This document shows positions 31,959 to 41,090 of a stretch of DNA of 64,000 nucleotides, in pieces. The translations under genes were made by a program, and so were the position numbers. How positions within the stretch are numbered: position 1 is the stretch's first letter; each line of letters begins with the position of its first letter. The notes beneath the pieces were generated by a model. The model did not search any database. It was given only the letters and a program-made list of their open reading frames with translations, and had not been told where the DNA came from. Location of the stretch: contig NC_007948.1 of the NCBI RefSeq assembly GCF_000013865.1, forward strand, positions 806,001-870,000, in the 5' to 3' direction. The stretch is from Polaromonas sp. JS666 (lineage in GTDB: Bacteria > Pseudomonadota > Gammaproteobacteria > Burkholderiales > Burkholderiaceae_C).

Positions 31959-32441
31959 ATGATTGATCTTGGCGTCTCCAAAATTGCGTTGATCGGTGCG
32001 GTGGCGCTGATTGTGATCGGCCCGGAAAAGCTGCCGCGCGTGGCGCGCACGGTGGGCACGCTGCTGGGCAAGGCGCAGCGCTATGTGGCCGATGTCAAGC
32101 AGGAGGTCAACCGGTCCATGGAGCTCGACGAGCTCAAGAAAATGAAAGACACGGTGGAGGGCGCGGCACGCGACGTCGAGACCTCGATCCAGACCAGTGC
32201 CAGTGATTTTGAAAAGTCATGGTCTGACGCCACGGGGAGCGATGCATCAACCGCAACTGACGAGTTGCCCGGCATGGTGGTCTTTCCCGAATACAAGCAT
32301 CCGAAAAAGAACTGGCGGCTTAAAACCGGCGCTACCCCGCAGTGGTACAAGGCTCGCTCCGGCGTGCGGACCAAGGCGCAGTCTGGCGCCGCCCGCGTGG
32401 CACGTTTTCGCCCGCAGTCGGGGCGCTCCTCCTCTTTTTGA
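31959..32441 (+). CDS. tatB: Sec-independent translocase subunit TatB
   Basis: A 160-residue TatB with an N-terminal helix ([20 protein letters not shown]) containing the conserved Glu after GP ([12 protein letters not shown]), then a long amphipathic helix and a basic, Arg/Ser-rich C-terminus. With TatC it forms the receptor for twin-arginine signals. It overlaps no neighbour; tatC follows after 63 bases. Confidence 0.93.
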   Translation: MIDLGVSKIALIGAVALIVIGPEKLPRVARTVGTLLGKAQRYVADVKQEVNRSMELDELKKMKDTVEGAARDVETSIQTSASDFEKSWSDATGSDASTATDELPGMVVFPEYKHPKKNWRLKTGATPQWYKARSGVRTKAQSGAARVARFRPQSGRSSSF

Positions 32442-32504
32442 TCGTTCCGGTCTTCCTTTCTTTCCGCGCACTCCGGCGCCCTCCATCCAGCGCAAACTCC
32501 CTTC

Positions 32505-33305
32505 ATGAGCGACCCCAACACCGACAAACCCGACGAACTCGCAGGGACCGAACAGCCTTTTGTGCAGCACCTCATGGAGTTGCGCGACCGGATGATCAAG
32601 GCGGTGATTGCGATCGGCATCGCCGCCGCCGTCCTGGCGCTGTTTCCAGGACCCAGCGCGCTCTATGACTTGTTGGCTGCGCCGCTGGTGGCCACGCTGC
32701 CCAAGGGGGCGACGCTGATTGCCACCAATGTCATCTCGCCGTTTGTGGTGCCGATCAAGATACTGTTCATGGCCGCGTTCATGATTGCGTTGCCGGTGGT
32801 GCTCTACCAAGTGTGGGCGTTCGTCGCACCAGGCCTGTACTCGCACGAGAAAAAGCTGATCATGCCGCTGGTCATCTCAAGCACCCTGCTGTTTTTCATT
32901 GGCGTGGCGTTTTGCTACTACTTTGTCTTTGGCCAGGTGTTTCGCTTCATCCAGAGTTTTGCACCCAAGTCCATCACCGCCGCACCTGACATTGAGGAAT
33001 ACCTCAATTTCGTGCTGGGCATGTTCCTGGCCTTTGGCCTGGCTTTCGAGGTGCCCATCGCCGTGATCCTGCTGGTGCGCATGGGCGTGCTCACCGTGGC
33101 TCAGTTGCGCGAGTATCGCGGCTATTTCTGGGTGATTGCCGCCATTGGCACGGCCCTGGTCACGCCGCCTGATGCGGGCTCGATGATCATGCTGCTGATG
33201 GTGGTGGGCGGCTTGTATGAAGTGGGTATTCTGGCCGCGCAGGTGTTTGTCAAGCACACCAAGGCCCCCGATACCGACAGCGAAACGGAAGCGGCCAAGC
33301 CCTGA
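32505..33305 (+). CDS. tatC: Sec-independent translocase subunit TatC
   Basis: A 266-residue membrane protein with six hydrophobic spans. The N-terminal segment FVQHLMELRDRMIKAVI carries the conserved Glu and Arg of the signal-recognition site, and the loop motif FVAPGLYSHEKKLIMP is typical. It converges with the degQ-like gene on the other strand, 42 bases away. Confidence 0.95.
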   Translation: MSDPNTDKPDELAGTEQPFVQHLMELRDRMIKAVIAIGIAAAVLALFPGPSALYDLLAAPLVATLPKGATLIATNVISPFVVPIKILFMAAFMIALPVVLYQVWAFVAPGLYSHEKKLIMPLVISSTLLFFIGVAFCYYFVFGQVFRFIQSFAPKSITAAPDIEEYLNFVLGMFLAFGLAFEVPIAVILLVRMGVLTVAQLREYRGYFWVIAAIGTALVTPPDAGSMIMLLMVVGGLYEVGILAAQVFVKHTKAPDTDSETEAAKP

Positions 33306-33347
33306 GGTTGCGCGCCGGCCCCCGCCAACCCCGGCGCATTGATCCCC

Positions 33348-34502
33348 TCAGCGCTGCACCCTGGGCCGCTGGCGCTTGCCGGGTGTGACCGCAATGTCGG
33401 TCTGGCGATCCCGGCGCCATACGGTCAGGGGGGCCGGCGTGCCGGGCTTCAGCGCGGCTACGGCGGTCAGCAGTTGGCTCACATTGCTCACGGACTTGCC
33501 GTTGACCGCGGTGATCACGTCGCCGGGCTGGATGCCCGCCTGCGCGGCCGGGCCGTTTTGCAGCACGCCGATGATGATCACGCCGCCATCCTTCAGCGCC
33601 GCGGGCTTGATATTGAAGGTCTCAGCCAGTTCGGCATTGAGCTCCTGCGGTTCCACGCCAATCCAGCCGCGCGTGACCTGCCCGTCTTTCACGATCCCCT
33701 CAAGCACCTGCTTGGCCGTGGACACCGGGATGGCAAAGCCGATGCCCATGGAGCCGCCCGAGCGCGAGTAAATGGCGGTGTTGATGCCCATCAGGTGGCC
33801 GTTCACGTCGACCAGCGCCCCGCCTGAATTGCCGGGGTTGATGGCCGCATCGGTCTGGATGAAGTTCTCGAAGGTGTTGATGCCGAGCTGGTTGCGCCCG
33901 AGTGCGCTCACGATGCCACCCGTCACGGTCTGGCCCACGCCGAAAGGGTTGCCTATGGCCAGCACCGGGTCGCCTATTTGCAGTGCGTCGGAGTTGCCCA
34001 GGACAATGACGGGCAGCTTGTCCAGGTTGATCTTGAGAATGGCCAGGTCGGTGTCGGGGTCGGTGCCTATCACCTGGGCCTTGGCCTTGCGCGTATCGTT
34101 GAGGATGACCTCGATCTCGTCAGCGCCTTCGACCACATGGTTGTTGGTCAGGATATAGCCGGTGGCGCTGATGATGACCCCGCTGCCCAGGCCGCCCTGG
34201 GGTTCGCTGCGGCCCTGGTCGCCGAAGAAAAACTTGAACCACGGATCGTCGGCATGCGGGTTATTGACGGCGGCCTTGCTGGTGTTGATGCTGACCACCG
34301 CCGCCGAGGCGATTTTCGCGGCCGAACTGAAGGTGCCGGCCGGTCTTGGACCGAGTTGCACGCTGCTGGCCGGTGCTTCGATCACGGAAACCCCGCCGAT
34401 CGACGAGGTCCCCAGCCACTGCGGCTGGAGCGTTGCCACGACAAAATAGGCGGCCACCAGAACAGTGACGGTCTGGGAAAACAGGAGCCAGGTGCGCTTC
34501 AT
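33348..34502 (-). CDS. Periplasmic serine protease, DegQ/DegS-like with one PDZ domain
   Basis: The 384-residue protein has an uncleaved-looking N-terminal helix (about 8-25), a trypsin-like domain with triad His122 (LTNNHVV), Asp152 (DTDLAIL) and Ser226 (NPGNSGGAL), and a single PDZ domain (about 280-370, GPAAQAGIQPGDVITAVNGK). One PDZ plus a membrane anchor suggests a DegS-like or single-PDZ HtrA. Such proteins degrade or sense misfolded envelope proteins. Transcribed opposite to tatC and divergent from the Nif3-like gene. Confidence 0.9.
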   Translation of the reverse strand: MKRTWLLFSQTVTVLVAAYFVVATLQPQWLGTSSIGGVSVIEAPASSVQLGPRPAGTFSSAAKIASAAVVSINTSKAAVNNPHADDPWFKFFFGDQGRSEPQGGLGSGVIISATGYILTNNHVVEGADEIEVILNDTRKAKAQVIGTDPDTDLAILKINLDKLPVIVLGNSDALQIGDPVLAIGNPFGVGQTVTGGIVSALGRNQLGINTFENFIQTDAAINPGNSGGALVDVNGHLMGINTAIYSRSGGSMGIGFAIPVSTAKQVLEGIVKDGQVTRGWIGVEPQELNAELAETFNIKPAALKDGGVIIIGVLQNGPAAQAGIQPGDVITAVNGKSVSNVSQLLTAVAALKPGTPAPLTVWRRDRQTDIAVTPGKRQRPRVQR

Positions 34503-34724
34503 GGGTACAAAGGGGGTTGGGGGTAGTGAGCGGAGTGTGTCAAGGCCAAATTATTTGCAGACCGGGGCAAGTGGGCGCTGCATCAACCATATTGTCCCTC
34601 AAGCCGGAATTTCCAGGGCTTATTCGGCGGCCGTTTTTGGCGTCACCGGGCGGGGGGGCCTACGCGTGGTCTGGCATGACCCGGACGAAATGCCTGTCCG
34701 TCCACTAGCTGAGACAATCAGGCC

Positions 34725-35486
34725 ATGAGCACCACCCGACAGGATTTGCTGCAGGCCTTCGATACGCTGCTGCAGCCCGCGCGTTTCAAGGACTACGGCC
34801 CCAACGGCCTGCAGGTCGAGGGGCGGGCGCAGATTGGCAAAATCGTCTCGGGCGTCACGGCCAGCCGCGCGCTGATCGAGGCCGCCATTGCGGAGCAGGC
34901 CGATGCCCTGTTTGTGCACCATGGCCTGTTCTGGCGGGGCCAGGATGGCCGGGTCACGGGCTGGATGAAGCAGCGCCTGGCCTTGCTGCTGGCCCACGAC
35001 ATCAACCTGTTCGCCTACCACCTGCCGCTGGATGCGCACCCCGAGCTGGGCAACAATGCGCAGCTCGGTGCCCGGCTCGGCTTGCAGGCGACGGCCCGGT
35101 TCGGCGAGCAGGACCTGGGCTTTATGGGTGGGCGGGCCGATGGCGGCAGCTTTGCCAGCGCGTATGCCCTGGCCGAGCACGTCAAAAAGGTGGTGAATCG
35201 GCCCGTCGTTATTGAAGGTCGGCCGCACGATGCCATAAAAAACATAGCATGGTGCAGCGGCGGTGCACAGGGCTACTTTGAAGCCGCGATTGCGGCGGGC
35301 GCCGACGCCTTCATCACGGGCGAGATTTCCGAGCCGCAGGCCCACTACGCGCGGGAGATGGGTGTGGCCTTCATCGCCTGTGGCCACCATGCCTCCGAGC
35401 GCTACGGTGCGCCGGCTGTGGCTGCTCAGGTGGCAGCGCAACTGGGCCTGGCCCACCAGTTCATTGATATCGATAACCCGGCCTGA
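34725..35486 (+). CDS. Nif3-like dinuclear metal-centre protein (YbgI family)
   Basis: A 253-residue member of the Nif3/YbgI family with the metal-binding motifs LFVHHGLFW near the N-terminus and CGHHASERYG near the C-terminus. The family has been linked to GTP cyclohydrolase-like folds and hydrolase activity, but its role is unsettled. Its promoter must lie in the 222-bp gap shared with the divergent protease gene. Confidence 0.88.
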   Translation: MSTTRQDLLQAFDTLLQPARFKDYGPNGLQVEGRAQIGKIVSGVTASRALIEAAIAEQADALFVHHGLFWRGQDGRVTGWMKQRLALLLAHDINLFAYHLPLDAHPELGNNAQLGARLGLQATARFGEQDLGFMGGRADGGSFASAYALAEHVKKVVNRPVVIEGRPHDAIKNIAWCSGGAQGYFEAAIAAGADAFITGEISEPQAHYAREMGVAFIACGHHASERYGAPAVAAQVAAQLGLAHQFIDIDNPA

Positions 35487-35520
35487 TTATTTGCCCGAGT
35501 CCTCCCCCTCAACAACCCTC

Positions 35521-36567
35521 ATGCATAACAAGCCCCTGCTCATCACGATGGGCGATGCCGCCGGCATCGGCCCGGAAATCATCGCCAGGGCGTTTGGCGA
35601 ATCGCCCATCGAGATGGCTGGTTGCGTGGTGGTCGGCGATGTGGCCACACTGCGCCGTGCCGCGGCACTGGTGGCTTCACCCCTGGCCTTGCCGGTGGCT
35701 GAGTTCGCGGAACTGGCCGACGCGGCCTCCGTGCCGCCGCATTGCATTGGTGTGCTGCAAAAATGTGAGCTGGATACGCCCGTACCTTTTGGACAGGTGA
35801 GTGCTCTGGCTGGAAAAGCTGCGGCCGATTGCATTGTCTGGGCGGCCCGCGCGGTGCTGGCGGGTGAGGCGGCCGGCATGGTGACGGCGCCCATTCACAA
35901 GGAGGCGCTGGCCGCGGCCGGCGGCTGGGCAGCGAATTTCCCGGGCCACACCGAACTGCTGCAGGCCGAGGCCGCGGCCTTCCTGGGCAAGCCGGTGCGC
36001 GAGGTGCCGGTGCGCATGATGCTGGCCAACAACGAGCTGAAAACCGTGCTGGTGAGCATTCACCTGTCGCTCAGGCGCGCCATCGAGGCTGTGACCTATG
36101 ACAACGTGCTGCAAACCCTGCGTATTGCGCACCGGGCGATAGGCGCCAGCCTGGGGCGGGCTCCCCGCATCGCCGTGGCGGGGCTGAATCCGCATGCCGG
36201 CGAAGGAGGCCTGTTCGGCGACGAGGAGCAGGCCATCATTGCGCCAGCCATCGCGGCCGCCCGTGCGGAGGGTCTGGAGGTGAGCGGTCCCTTCGCCCCG
36301 GATACCGTCTTCATGCGGGCCCGCCACACGCCGGCCAAGCCCGGCGAGTTTGATGTGGTGGTCGCCATGTACCACGACCAGGGATTGATTCCGGTGAAGT
36401 ACCTCGGGGTGGAGCAGGGCGTGAATGTGACGCTGGGGCTGCCACTGGTGCGCACCAGCCCGGATCACGGCACGGCTTTTGACATCGCCGGGCGCGGCGT
36501 GGCCGATGCGTCCAGCCTGCTGGCAGCCATCCGCATGGCAAAAAAACTGGCCCCTTCAAGGGGGTAA
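35521..36567 (+). CDS. pdxA: 4-hydroxythreonine-4-phosphate dehydrogenase
   Basis: PdxA oxidises 4-phosphohydroxy-threonine with NAD in pyridoxal phosphate synthesis. The ATG at 35521 gives 348 residues and the family start LLITMGDAAGIGPEI. The frame stays open upstream into the Nif3 gene, but that part is a shadow. Metal-binding histidines appear in FPGHTELL and AMYHDQGLIPVK, and the end DHGTAFDIAGRG is typical. In many proteobacteria pdxA lies beside ksgA and surA, so its position here is different. Confidence 0.94.
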   Translation: MHNKPLLITMGDAAGIGPEIIARAFGESPIEMAGCVVVGDVATLRRAAALVASPLALPVAEFAELADAASVPPHCIGVLQKCELDTPVPFGQVSALAGKAAADCIVWAARAVLAGEAAGMVTAPIHKEALAAAGGWAANFPGHTELLQAEAAAFLGKPVREVPVRMMLANNELKTVLVSIHLSLRRAIEAVTYDNVLQTLRIAHRAIGASLGRAPRIAVAGLNPHAGEGGLFGDEEQAIIAPAIAAARAEGLEVSGPFAPDTVFMRARHTPAKPGEFDVVVAMYHDQGLIPVKYLGVEQGVNVTLGLPLVRTSPDHGTAFDIAGRGVADASSLLAAIRMAKKLAPSRG

Positions 36568-36601
36568 AAATCCTGCAGGCCAACAGGTATGGGCGAAATA
36601 A

Positions 36602-36618
36602 GCTATTAAATCAATAGC
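36602..36618. repeat. Short GCTA...TAGC palindrome (copy 3)
   Basis: GCTATT and AATAGC around AAATC, a perfect six-base-arm palindrome 34 bases after pdxA. It is followed by AATCGCCA, the same eight bases that follow the palindrome at 54059-54075, which suggests common origin. Confidence 0.55.
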
Positions 36619-36633
36619 AATCGCCATGTCTTC

Positions 36634-36732
36634 GCAAGCGGGGGGCGCCGGTCTGGCTTTGCCAGCCGGCAGGCGCCGTCCCCTGTAGGGGAGAGGCCCG
36701 CTACACGAAGTGAGCGAGCCACAGGGGGGTGC
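36634..36732 (-). repeat. Intergenic palindromic repeat, copy G (diverged, reverse)
   Basis: On the minus strand it reads GCACCCCCCTGTGGCTC, CTCACTTCGTGTAGC, CTCCCCTACAGGGGA and GGCTGGCAAAGCCAG. The CCCCC edge touches the base after the mscL stop codon (mscL is on the minus strand), the same edge-to-stop arrangement as copies B, C and H. Confidence 0.75.
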
Positions 36733-37161
36733 TTATTTCTTCAGGCTGTCGCGAATTTCGCGCAGCAGCATGACGTCTTCGGGTGGTGTTGCGGGCGCCG
36801 CAGGCTGGGTCTCCTGGCGGCGTTTGAGCCGGTTGATCTGCTTGATCATCAGGAAAATGATGAAGGCCAGGATGGCAAAGTTGACGGCGACGGTGATGAA
36901 GTTGCCATAGGCAAGCACCGGTACGCCGGCCTTTTTCAGGGCGTCCAGCGTCATGGCGGTGCCCGGCGGCACGCTGCCCATCACCACAAACAGGTTGGAA
37001 AAATCCAGCTTGCCTACCACGGCACCCACGACCGGCATGATCAGGTCACCCACCACGGATTCGACAATCTTGCTGAACGCCGCGCCTATGATCACGCCCA
37101 CTGCCAGATCGATCACATTGCCCTTGACCGCAAATTCCCTGAATTCCTGCATCATTCCCAT
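36733..37161 (-). CDS. mscL: Large-conductance mechanosensitive channel
   Basis: MscL opens under extreme membrane tension to release solutes during osmotic downshock. The 142-residue form starting [15 protein letters not shown] is the family N-terminus. An upstream ATG at 37188 adds nine residues. Two transmembrane helices are visible ([18 protein letters not shown] and [18 protein letters not shown]), followed by the basic/acidic C-terminal bundle. Transcribed divergently from petABC. Confidence 0.95.
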   Translation of the reverse strand: MGMMQEFREFAVKGNVIDLAVGVIIGAAFSKIVESVVGDLIMPVVGAVVGKLDFSNLFVVMGSVPPGTAMTLDALKKAGVPVLAYGNFITVAVNFAILAFIIFLMIKQINRLKRRQETQPAAPATPPEDVMLLREIRDSLKK

Positions 37162-37351
37162 GTGCAACTCCTGTTGTTGGTGAATCATTGCTGACCGCCC
37201 CTCGTGAGTGTCGAAAAGTCATTATGAAGGCTGGATCGGATGCTCGACGCGGTATCTTGCGATTGGCCTGAAAGAGCGCTCGCCCTGCCTGGCAACCTGC
37301 GCCGAAACACGCCCGGCACTGGCGGCAGCCAGCCGAGTCAGGCGGCCCGCC

Positions 37352-37381
37352 TTGAAAAACGCGTTCGCGCTCCGCTACAAT
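37352..37381 (+). promoter_or_regulatory. Putative sigma-70 promoter of petABC
   Basis: TTGAAA (37352-37357) and TACAAT (37376-37381) with an 18-base spacer, ending about 50 bases before the petA start. Both hexamers match the consensus at five and four or more positions. It lies in the 271-bp divergent gap with mscL. Prediction only. Confidence 0.5.
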
Positions 37382-37432
37382 TACGGGTTGACCCCACTAT
37401 GCCTTTTTCAAGCCAGTTCTTGAAGGACTCTC

Positions 37433-38059
37433 ATGACCCAAGCAAGCGTGAACGCAGTGCCGCACGGCGCTCCTGTAGATAAAGATAAAAGAAACTGGCT
37501 CGTGGCCACGGCCGTTGCAGGCACCGCTGGCGCTGCCGCTGTCGCCGTTCCCTTTGTGAGCAGTTTTCAACCGTCCGAGCGTGCCAAGGCCGCCGGTGCG
37601 GCTGTCGAAGTTGATATTTCCGGCATCAAGCCCGGCGAGAAAATCACGGTCGAGTGGCGCGGCAAACCGGTGTGGATTGTCAAGCGCACGCCCGAGCAGC
37701 TCGCCTCCCTGCCCAAAGTCGATGCACTGCTGGCCGACCCCAAGTCCGAGCGCAAGCCGGATGAGTTGACCCCCAAATACGCTCGCAACGAAACCCGTTC
37801 CATCAAGCCCGAAACGCTGGTAGTGGTGGGCATCTGCTCGCACCTGGGCTGCTCGCCGTCCGACAAGTTCCTGCCGGGCGCCCAGCCCTCGCTGCCTGAC
37901 GACTGGGCGGGCGGCTTCCTCTGCCCCTGCCATGGCTCCACCTTCGACATCGCCGGCCGCGTCTACAAAAACAAGCCCGCTCCCGATAACCTGGAAGTGC
38001 CTCCGCACATGTACCTGTCAGATACCCGGCTGCTGATTGGTGAAGACAAAAAGGCCTGA
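37433..38059 (+). CDS. petA: Ubiquinol-cytochrome c reductase iron-sulfur subunit (Rieske)
   Basis: The 208-residue Rieske protein carries electrons from ubiquinol to cytochrome c1 in the bc1 complex. The 2Fe-2S ligands are Cys135 and His137 (CSHLGC) with Cys164 and His167 (CPCHGS). Cys140 and Cys166 would form the stabilising disulfide. A single N-terminal helix (about 21-44) anchors it. The region before the helix reads DKDKRNWLVA, with KR where Tat signals usually have RR. It is the first gene of petABC. Confidence 0.95.
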   Translation: MTQASVNAVPHGAPVDKDKRNWLVATAVAGTAGAAAVAVPFVSSFQPSERAKAAGAAVEVDISGIKPGEKITVEWRGKPVWIVKRTPEQLASLPKVDALLADPKSERKPDELTPKYARNETRSIKPETLVVVGICSHLGCSPSDKFLPGAQPSLPDDWAGGFLCPCHGSTFDIAGRVYKNKPAPDNLEVPPHMYLSDTRLLIGEDKKA

Positions 38060-38184
38060 AGGCTGATCAATCCTTCCAAAGACCCTGCCGAAAGCGCTTG
38101 AAAATTGCTGGCCATTCTGCCAAATGGAATGCCCGGGCCTGATTCAGGCGATCGACAAAGAACCCCACCGAACCAGGATCAGTG

Positions 38185-39585
38185 ATGGCTGAATTCAAAG
38201 AAATTTCCCCCGATGCCCCCCTCGCTGCCAAGGCGATGGCCTGGGTTGACAACCGTTTTCCCGCCAGCAAGCTCTACAAAGAGCACATGAGCGAGTATTA
38301 CGCGCCGAAGAACTTCAACTTCTGGTACATCTTTGGCTCGCTGGCCATGCTGGTGCTGGTGATCCAGATCGTCACCGGTATTTTCCTGACCATGCACTAC
38401 AAGCCGGATGCGGCACTGGCGTTTGGCTCGGTCGAATACATCATGCGGGACGTGCCTTGGGGCTGGTTGATCCGCTACATGCACTCCACCGGTGCCTCGG
38501 CGTTCTTTGTCGTGGTCTACCTGCACATGTTCCGCGGCCTGATCTACGGCAGCTACCGCAAGCCGCGCGAGCTGATCTGGATTTTCGGCTGCGCAATTTT
38601 CCTCTGCTTGATGGCCGAAGCGTTCATGGGCTACCTGTTGCCGTGGGGCCAGATGAGTTACTGGGGCGCCCAGGTGATCGTCAACCTGTTTGCCGCCATT
38701 CCCTTCATTGGTCCCGATCTGGCGCTGCTGATTCGCGGCGACTATGTGGTGGGCGATGCCACGCTGAACCGTTTCTTTGCCTTCCACGTGATTGCCGTGC
38801 CGCTGGTCCTGCTGGGCCTGGTCGCCGCGCACATCATCGCGCTGCATGAAGTGGGCTCCAACAACCCCGACGGCGTGGAGATCAAGGCCACCAAGGGAGC
38901 GGATGGTCATCCGCTGGACGGCATTCCCTTCCATCCCTACTACACCGTGCACGACATTTTTGGTGTTTGCCTGTTCCTGATGGTGTTCACCGCCATCGTT
39001 TTCCTGGCACCGGAATTCGGCGGCTATTTCCTCGAATACAACAAGTTCATCCCGGCTGATCCGCTCAAGACGCCCGCGCACATCGCACCTGTCTGGTATT
39101 TCACTCCGTACTACTCCATGCTGCGTGCGATTACCAGCGAGATGATGTATGCGCTCATCGCCTGCGTGGTCGGCGCTGCGGCCCTGAGCGTGGTCAAGTT
39201 CAAGATGCCTGTGTTGCTCAAGGCGGTCATCGTGGGCGCGGCCCTGGTGGTGTCGGTGCTGATGCTGTCGATCGATGCCAAGTTCTGGGGCGTGATGGTC
39301 ATGGGTGGCGCTGTTGTCATCCTGTTCTTCCTGCCGTGGCTGGACCACAGCGAAGTCAAGTCCATCCGCTACCGCCCAAGCTGGAACAAGATCCTCTATG
39401 GCGTGTTCGTGGTCAACTTCCTGGTGCTCGGTTACCTGGGCGTGCAGCCACCGTCACCGGTCGGCGAGCGCGTGTCGCAGATCGGCACCCTGTTCTACTT
39501 CGGCTTCTTCCTGCTGATGCCCTGGTGGAGCCGGCTGGGTACCTTCAAGCCCGTGCCCAACCGCGTGACTTTTGCTGCCCACTGA
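38185..39585 (+). CDS. petB: Cytochrome b subunit of the bc1 complex
   Basis: A 466-residue cytochrome b with eight or more hydrophobic spans. Heme-ligand histidines sit in the helix RYMHSTGASAFFVVVYLHMF and in the matching helix with HVIAVPLVLLGLVAAH. The quinol-site PEWY-like motif is present as APVWYFTPYYSML. ATG 38185 is used. A GTG directly before it is also in frame. The C-terminal extra helices after 400 are usual for bacterial forms. Confidence 0.95.
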   Translation: MAEFKEISPDAPLAAKAMAWVDNRFPASKLYKEHMSEYYAPKNFNFWYIFGSLAMLVLVIQIVTGIFLTMHYKPDAALAFGSVEYIMRDVPWGWLIRYMHSTGASAFFVVVYLHMFRGLIYGSYRKPRELIWIFGCAIFLCLMAEAFMGYLLPWGQMSYWGAQVIVNLFAAIPFIGPDLALLIRGDYVVGDATLNRFFAFHVIAVPLVLLGLVAAHIIALHEVGSNNPDGVEIKATKGADGHPLDGIPFHPYYTVHDIFGVCLFLMVFTAIVFLAPEFGGYFLEYNKFIPADPLKTPAHIAPVWYFTPYYSMLRAITSEMMYALIACVVGAAALSVVKFKMPVLLKAVIVGAALVVSVLMLSIDAKFWGVMVMGGAVVILFFLPWLDHSEVKSIRYRPSWNKILYGVFVVNFLVLGYLGVQPPSPVGERVSQIGTLFYFGFFLLMPWWSRLGTFKPVPNRVTFAAH

Positions 39586-39602
39586 GCTGGAAAGTTGTAA
39601 CA

Positions 39603-40370
39603 ATGAAAAAACTGATTTCTAACGCGATTTTTGCCCTGATCACGGCGGTGGGCCTGATGGCCGGCGCACAGGCTTCGGAAGGTGGCATGGCCTGGGACAA
39701 GGCGCCCGGCAAGGTCAACGACATGGCCACCCTGCAGAGCGGCGCCAGGCTGTTTGTCAATTACTGCCTGAGTTGCCATTCGGCCGCCTACATGCGTTAC
39801 AACCGCCTCACGGACATCGGTCTGAGCGAGCAGCAGATCAAGGACAACCTGCTGTTCACCACTGAAAAAGTCGGTGAAACCATGAAGGCCGCGATCGACC
39901 CGAAACAGGCCAAGGACTGGTTCGGCGGCAACCCGCCAGACTTGAGCGTGATTGCGCGCTCGCGCTCCGGGGCAAATGGCACCGGTGCCGACTATCTCTA
40001 CACCTACCTGCGCACCTACTACCGCGACGAGACCAAGGCTACGGGCTGGAACAACCTGGCTTTCCCCAGTGTGAGCATGCCGCATGTGCTGTGGGAGCTG
40101 CAGGGCGAGCGCAAGCCGGTCTACCTGGAGAAGGAAGAGCACGGCCACAAGGTATCCATCTTCAAGGGCTGGCAGCAGGTCACGCCCGGCACCATGACGC
40201 CGTTGCAATATGACCAGGCCATGGGCGACCTGGTGGGCTTCCTGCAATGGATGAGCGAACCGGTCCAGAACACGCGCGTTCGTGTGGGCGTGTGGGTGCT
40301 GATTTTCCTTCTTGGCATGACCTTTATCGCCTGGTGCCTGAATGCGGCGTTCTGGAAAGATATCAAGTAA
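39603..40370 (+). CDS. petC: Cytochrome c1 of the bc1 complex
   Basis: A 255-residue protein with a Sec signal (1-24, ending GAQA), one heme c site CLSCH (Cys55, Cys58, His59), and a probable axial Met in AFPSVSMPHVLWEL. One C-terminal membrane anchor (VGVWVLIFLLGMTFIAW) follows. The in-frame region upstream (from 39336) is a shadow of petB. The operon ends with a terminator. Confidence 0.94.
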   Translation: MKKLISNAIFALITAVGLMAGAQASEGGMAWDKAPGKVNDMATLQSGARLFVNYCLSCHSAAYMRYNRLTDIGLSEQQIKDNLLFTTEKVGETMKAAIDPKQAKDWFGGNPPDLSVIARSRSGANGTGADYLYTYLRTYYRDETKATGWNNLAFPSVSMPHVLWELQGERKPVYLEKEEHGHKVSIFKGWQQVTPGTMTPLQYDQAMGDLVGFLQWMSEPVQNTRVRVGVWVLIFLLGMTFIAWCLNAAFWKDIK

Positions 40371-40413
40371 TTTCTCGCCGGGCCATGCGCTTTGCTGCGT
40401 GCCGGCATCTTCG

Positions 40414-40461
40414 GAGTGGAAGGTTCTAAGTTTTGATTCTTAGCCTCCACTCTTTTGTTTT
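40414..40461 (+). terminator. Rho-independent terminator after petC
   Basis: GAGTGGAAGGTTCTAAG pairs with CTTAGCCTCCACTC with small bulges around a TTTTGATT loop, and is followed at once by TTTTGTTTT. It separates petABC from sspAB. Confidence 0.75.
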
Positions 40462-40476
40462 CAGGAGTTCCGAATC

Positions 40477-41088
40477 ATGATGGTCCTTTATTCAGGCACG
40501 ACCTGCCCCTTCTCGCACCGCTGCCGTTTTGTGTTGTTTGAAAAAGGCATGGACTTCGAAATCCGCGACGTCGACCTCTACAACAAACCGGAAGACATCA
40601 ATGTGATGAACCCTTACGGCCAGGTTCCGATTCTGGTCGAGCGGGACCTGATCCTGTACGAGTCGAACATCATCAACGAGTACATCGACGAGCGCTTCCC
40701 GCATCCGCAGCTGATGCCCGGCGACCCGGTCGACCGCGCGCGTGTTCGCCTGTTCCTGCTGAACTTTGAGAAAGAGCTGTTTGTGCATGTCAGCACGCTG
40801 GAATCGCGCGCCTCCAAGGGCAACGAGAAGGCGCTGGAAAAAGCCCGTTCGCACATCCGCGACCGCCTGACGCAGCTGGCTCCGATCTTCCTGAAGAACA
40901 AGTTCATGCTCGGCGACAACTTCTCCATGCTGGACGTGGCGATTGCGCCGCTGCTCTGGCGCCTGGACTACTACGATATCGACCTGTCAAAAAATGCAGC
41001 GCCGCTGCTCAAGTATGCCGAACGCATTTTTTCGCGCCCGGCCTATATTGAAGCGCTGACGCCCTCCGAGAAGGTCATGAGAAAATAA
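40477..41088 (+). CDS. sspA: Stringent starvation protein A homologue (GST fold)
   Basis: A 203-residue glutathione-S-transferase-fold protein. The N-terminus MVLYSGTTCPFSHRCRFVLFE and the cis-Pro region NPYGQVPILVERDL are as in SspA, which binds RNA polymerase and affects stress and virulence genes. The place between petABC and sspB supports the assignment over a general GST. AGGAG precedes the double ATG start. Repeat copy H follows. Confidence 0.92.
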   Translation: MMVLYSGTTCPFSHRCRFVLFEKGMDFEIRDVDLYNKPEDINVMNPYGQVPILVERDLILYESNIINEYIDERFPHPQLMPGDPVDRARVRLFLLNFEKELFVHVSTLESRASKGNEKALEKARSHIRDRLTQLAPIFLKNKFMLGDNFSMLDVAIAPLLWRLDYYDIDLSKNAAPLLKYAERIFSRPAYIEALTPSEKVMRK

Positions 41089-41090
41089 TG

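Noticed and set aside
35220..35250. Palindrome-like GCCATAAAAAACATAGCA inside the Nif3-like gene
   Set aside because: It lies within a well-conserved coding region and is not symmetric enough.
35263..35520. In-frame extension of pdxA
   Set aside because: It overlaps the Nif3-like gene in another frame, and the family start is at 35521.
38179..39348. A 389-codon minus-strand frame inside petB
   Set aside because: The product is unusually rich in His, Gln and Asp, as expected from reversed membrane-protein codons.
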